Assembly: GCA_900768685.1 (NCBI GenBank)
Contig: CAAGDX010000009.1
Span: forward strand, 1 to 54,953
DNA length: 54,953 nucleotides
Reading direction: 5' to 3'
Origin: Bacteroidales bacterium
GTDB taxonomy: Bacteria > Bacteroidota > Bacteroidia > Bacteroidales > Muribaculaceae
Positions 53,301-54,953 of the stretch are shown piece after piece. Position 1 is the stretch's first letter. Each line of letters starts with the position of its first letter. The translations under genes and the position numbers were made by a program. Below the pieces are notes generated by a model. It did not search any database, had not been told where the DNA came from, and worked only from the letters and a program-made list of their open reading frames with translations.

Positions 53301-54410
53301 CTGACCATCTGTATTTACAGTTCTATTTGTAGCAATCTGAGCACCAATCTCATCTATGCTCAATTCATATGCATTATTACTTGAAAAAACCGGACGTCCA
53401 AAGGCTTTTGCAACAACATCATACCACTGCATAATCGGTTTATATGGGTTTGTTGCATGGGTATGTTCCCAATAGACTTGAGGAGTAAGATAGTCAATAG
53501 AATGGGCACTAAGCCATGCTAATGGATCAGAATATATTCCATTGTATTGCCAATCGCTTGCAGAACAATATTTGGAGAGGGATACAATTCCATATTTGCT
53601 TGAAGACTCTCCGTTAGGACCACCGCAAACTCCGGCAGGACCAATGCCAAAACGAACGTATTTCTTAATAGATTTTATTCTATCATAAACAAGTTGCACC
53701 ATTTTGTTTACATTATCTCTACGCCAATCCGCACGAGTCATTCCATTGCCATATTGGCTATACTGTGCATCATCTACATTATCATAAGTAGAGAGCCATT
53801 GCTGATAGAAATAGTCATCAAATAAAACACCATCAATGTCATATTTCGTAACGATTTCTCCTATAACATCTGCGATATGTTTTCTCACATCCGGTATTCC
53901 GGGATTTAATATTCTTTGTACATAAGTATCAGTATCCGCTTTTTTATATTCCCAAAGCCAACCATTATTGGACACCCATGTATCATAAGCAGTATTTACA
54001 CCCCAAGATGTTTTAACAGGCATACGATATGGGTTAATCCAGACATGAGCCTCAATACCTAAATTATGGCACTGTGTCACAAAGTATTCCAATGGATCCC
54101 ATGATGGTGCCGTACCTCTTGTTCCTGATGCATATTGAGACCATGGAACAGCAGGATTTAGAGTAGATTTATATATTGCATCACCCATTGGTCTGACTTG
54201 AAATGCAATGGCATGGATATTCGCTTCTTTTGCTTTTTGAATGTAACTCAACATTCCACTTTGATCAACAGATGATCCAAACTCAAAATTGTAAACGGAA
54301 CAATACCAAGTTGAACGGAACTCACGTTTAGGGTTAGTGTCTGCCAATGCGTTAAACGCAAAAAATAACGAAAATAATGTAGTTAATACAGTGGTAAAAA
54401 ACTGTCGCAT
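50364..54410 (-). CDS. giant secreted family-10-like glycosidase (GHL10) with Fn3-like repeats
   Basis: 1348 residues. Signal peptide at 1-23 (ends NALA). Residues about 28-400 are a GHL10/DUF187 TIM barrel (REFRSTWYCSVYNFEF, AIAFQVRPMGDAIYKSTLNP, EAHVWINPYRM, IDGVLFDDYFY, YLTPQVYWEH); the aspartates in DGVLFDDYF fit its presumed active site. Then a mixed domain to about 510, and four Fn3-like repeats of about 100 residues to about 925 (each with DGTYYWKV / GTYFWKI / THYWRVTAI / GTYYFRVVT near the end). A second large beta part (about 940-1270) may be a propeller. The last 70 residues (VDNVAVYNSAGILVANEQDV to KTFKFIR) are a T9SS type A sorting-like domain. Likely acts on cell-wall or polysaccharide glycans outside the cell; the substrate is unknown. 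Confidence 0.88.
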   Translation of the reverse strand: MRQFFTTVLTTLFSLFFAFNALADTNPKREFRSTWYCSVYNFEFGSSVDQSGMLSYIQKAKEANIHAIAFQVRPMGDAIYKSTLNPAVPWSQYASGTRGTAPSWDPLEYFVTQCHNLGIEAHVWINPYRMPVKTSWGVNTAYDTWVSNNGWLWEYKKADTDTYVQRILNPGIPDVRKHIADVIGEIVTKYDIDGVLFDDYFYQQWLSTYDNVDDAQYSQYGNGMTRADWRRDNVNKMVQLVYDRIKSIKKYVRFGIGPAGVCGGPNGESSSKYGIVSLSKYCSASDWQYNGIYSDPLAWLSAHSIDYLTPQVYWEHTHATNPYKPIMQWYDVVAKAFGRPVFSSNNAYELSIDEIGAQIATNRTVNTDGQPGAVLYRVANQLSSMGNIATQFQYKSLPPAMTWYSASDPGTISSLTKSGSTLSCSSLGSNVRYVFYAVPTSINRRQATSDQGGLKAEYIVDMSYTNSVSISGKTSGYWYAVAPLDRYGNEWTLTTLNETINEYTDKANPISPVNGAKFKPQTIALTFKKVDVDSYKIVVAKDASFSNVIFNQTITPTATADGNWHYNYNATSLADGTYYWKVVTNKTSFLETSSDVANFVISAVSEPCAAVELVSPISGEEFSLENIVMEFKPADADKYVLHVAMNEDFTYRTFDSSKDPLVKDNGNLYFTGPISVFPDGTYFWKIETSKVGYYNNTSAVGTFTVKRPTWTAPALVSPAKAAEIAEDGVTFVAQDVAADSYKLEVSLYSDFSNVLYSSTSYTISNSQVRFTAKNIGLVNTKTHYWRVTAIKNGGYHDGVSAVSNFKVALPCAPVSTIFYPENGFEFNNSDVVICASNPANANYCTLQIATDEDFNDIVYSTNTYTLVDEDGGPQYIIPIADVKPGTYYFRVVTTATGLDNGISEVRYYTVVNDTYVEGLVTDVDYQLIRSGAGYYKFTNLWLKSQNKGNDLVSTGNTTQYHRDFDVRNIDADGNGYVMVTYSSANSSNATTEFEKYKAATGEKLSNMSVSYDSNYNSNCGGYSKLNNITVDAGGNVLISNCAVSASTLKIGKYNTSTGAVSHVYSYSNSTRVDHTFVYGNYSGTMYVFIPVSSGTTLYRLTFKSGSLSKTESMTVNNTGTAPRMFIVDKDHFFLDGTNGYPEYYTWGNSTPSGVFNDANSSLEPSASGNNGMGYVELGFDKFLIYCYQGYGTSVTENQKDIKFRIAKGDNLPSSYSGLSEMWTFPEDGLGKVIPVGGDKGTIVRVAKINSNLAYIYVFAPNNGLAAYKLEYVTITGVDRVFTDDYKPELVGGELSFGFAVDNVAVYNSAGILVANEQDVAACKLPDAKGIYIVVARKGDEVKTFKFIR

Positions 54411-54456
54411 TTAATGATGAATTTAAGGATTAGTCAGTAATCAGTGTTTGATTTTG

Positions 54457-54464
54457 CAAATTTA
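54457..54464 (-). promoter_or_regulatory. possible -7 element of the GHL10 gene
   Basis: TAAATTTG on the minus strand, 47 bp upstream of the start at 54410. No TTTG at -33. Confidence 0.4.
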
Positions 54465-54575
54465 CCTTATATACTTCTTAATTCCTAAAAATTTTTGTAA
54501 ATAAAAGTTAAATGTGTGAATTTATTTGCAATTTTGGTGGTATAGTTGGAATTTTTAGCATAAAAGGGATATTGA

Positions 54576-54930
54576 GCAAAGTCATATACGACTTAGCTGT
54601 TTTTGCAAAATTGGCAAGGTCATATACGACCTTGCCAATTTTGGTTTGTGTGGTTACTCTCCCCAGGTAGCGGAATCGGCTTCGCCTCTTCCGCAACCAG
54701 GGGTAACAGATTGCCGCAAGCTCCACCGAGCTTGCATCTTAGTGATATCCCAGGGTGCTTGGCAAGTTCATTATCACAACCGAGCATCTCCAAAGCTCGT
54801 ATATACTATTTGGCTCACTATCACCGGGTTAAGTGTCTCCGACACTGAACCCGGCGTTTACCAAAACCACGCCCCTCCAGGGCGTGTAGCCCTATCGTAT
54901 CTCCGATACGATAGGGCTTCCGGTTCTCTC
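54576..54930. repeat. intergenic palindrome cluster, copy D
   Basis: Order: hairpins with loop CATATACG at 54576-54597 and 54609-54640 (12-bp stem AATTGGCAAGGT/ACCTTGCCAATT), GCAAGCTC-CACC-GAGCTTGC at 54716-54735, CGAGC...GCTCG with TCTCCAA at 54781-54799, 54824-54854 (stem CCGGGTTAAGTG, loop TCTCCGA), CACGCCC-CTCCA-GGGCGTG at 54868-54886, and AGCCCTATCGTA-TCTCCGA-TACGATAGGGCT at 54888-54918. From 54765 on it aligns with 23089-23240 of copy B. The 540 bp from 54411 to the window end contain no gene. Confidence 0.85.
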
Positions 54931-54953
54931 CCGGGTTTGCATGGATTGATTCA

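Overview
This window is chromosomal DNA from a member of the Bacteroidota, most likely order Bacteroidales. The evidence is the promoter type (a TTTG box about 20 bp upstream of TAnnTTTG, seen repeatedly), the near absence of Shine-Dalgarno sequences, and gene families typical of the phylum: a TamB gene with a lipoprotein TamA homologue (TamL type), an OstA-like protein, several SurA-like isomerases, an Omp28/thioredoxin protein with a FISUMP-like domain, two exported proteins ending in type IX secretion-like (T9SS-like) tails, and the cluster alaS / M23 peptidase / MerR regulator. I found no tRNA, rRNA, CRISPR array, prophage or transposase.

Layout. 1-2108 (minus): a membrane-anchored TIR protein followed by an exported TPR-like protein cut by the window edge. 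2215-2543 (plus): a candidate free-standing structured RNA with its own promoter and terminator. 2638-4611: three small exported proteins of unknown role. 4994-8190 (minus): ABC-F ATPase, MerR-type regulator and membrane-anchored M23 peptidase, divergent from alaS (8324-10942) and a one-TM protein. 12155-15316: a 1053-residue exported beta-helix protein. 15423-22718 (minus): alpha-2-macroglobulin-like protein, PlsC acyltransferase and RsgA GTPase. 23489-32904 (minus): tamB, tamL, an S1/P1-type nuclease, an ECF sigma factor, its presumed anti-sigma factor and a Spy/CpxP-like protein. 33263-37579 (plus): aldose epimerase, coiled-coil membrane protein, cation/proton antiporter. 37746-39320 (minus): thioredoxin-FISUMP protein. 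39566-47344 (plus): three periplasmic peptidyl-prolyl isomerase-family proteins, an OstA-like protein and an M18 aminopeptidase. 47980-48969: ROK sugar kinase. 49293-54410 (minus): a very large secreted family-10-like glycosidase followed 3 bp later by ribD.

Functionally the window is dominated by the cell envelope: outer-membrane protein folding (SurA-like proteins, TamB/TamL), LPS transport (OstA-like), envelope stress response (sigma, anti-sigma, Spy-like), peptidoglycan hydrolysis (M23), and secreted proteins. Housekeeping genes (alaS, rsgA, plsC, galM, ribD, ROK kinase) are interspersed.

The less ordinary content lies between genes. Four intergenic regions carry clusters of short palindromes built around a loop TCTCCRA (or its complement), and two aligned copies show compensatory stem changes. 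A second hairpin (stem around loop CATATACG) recurs at the same places. A 20-bp perfect palindrome occurs three times. Several gaps hold imperfect 9-nt-period arrays, three of them built on GCTA. The strongest candidates for something undescribed are the TIR/TPR-like pair, the ncRNA at 2250-2543 and the TCTCCRA hairpin family.
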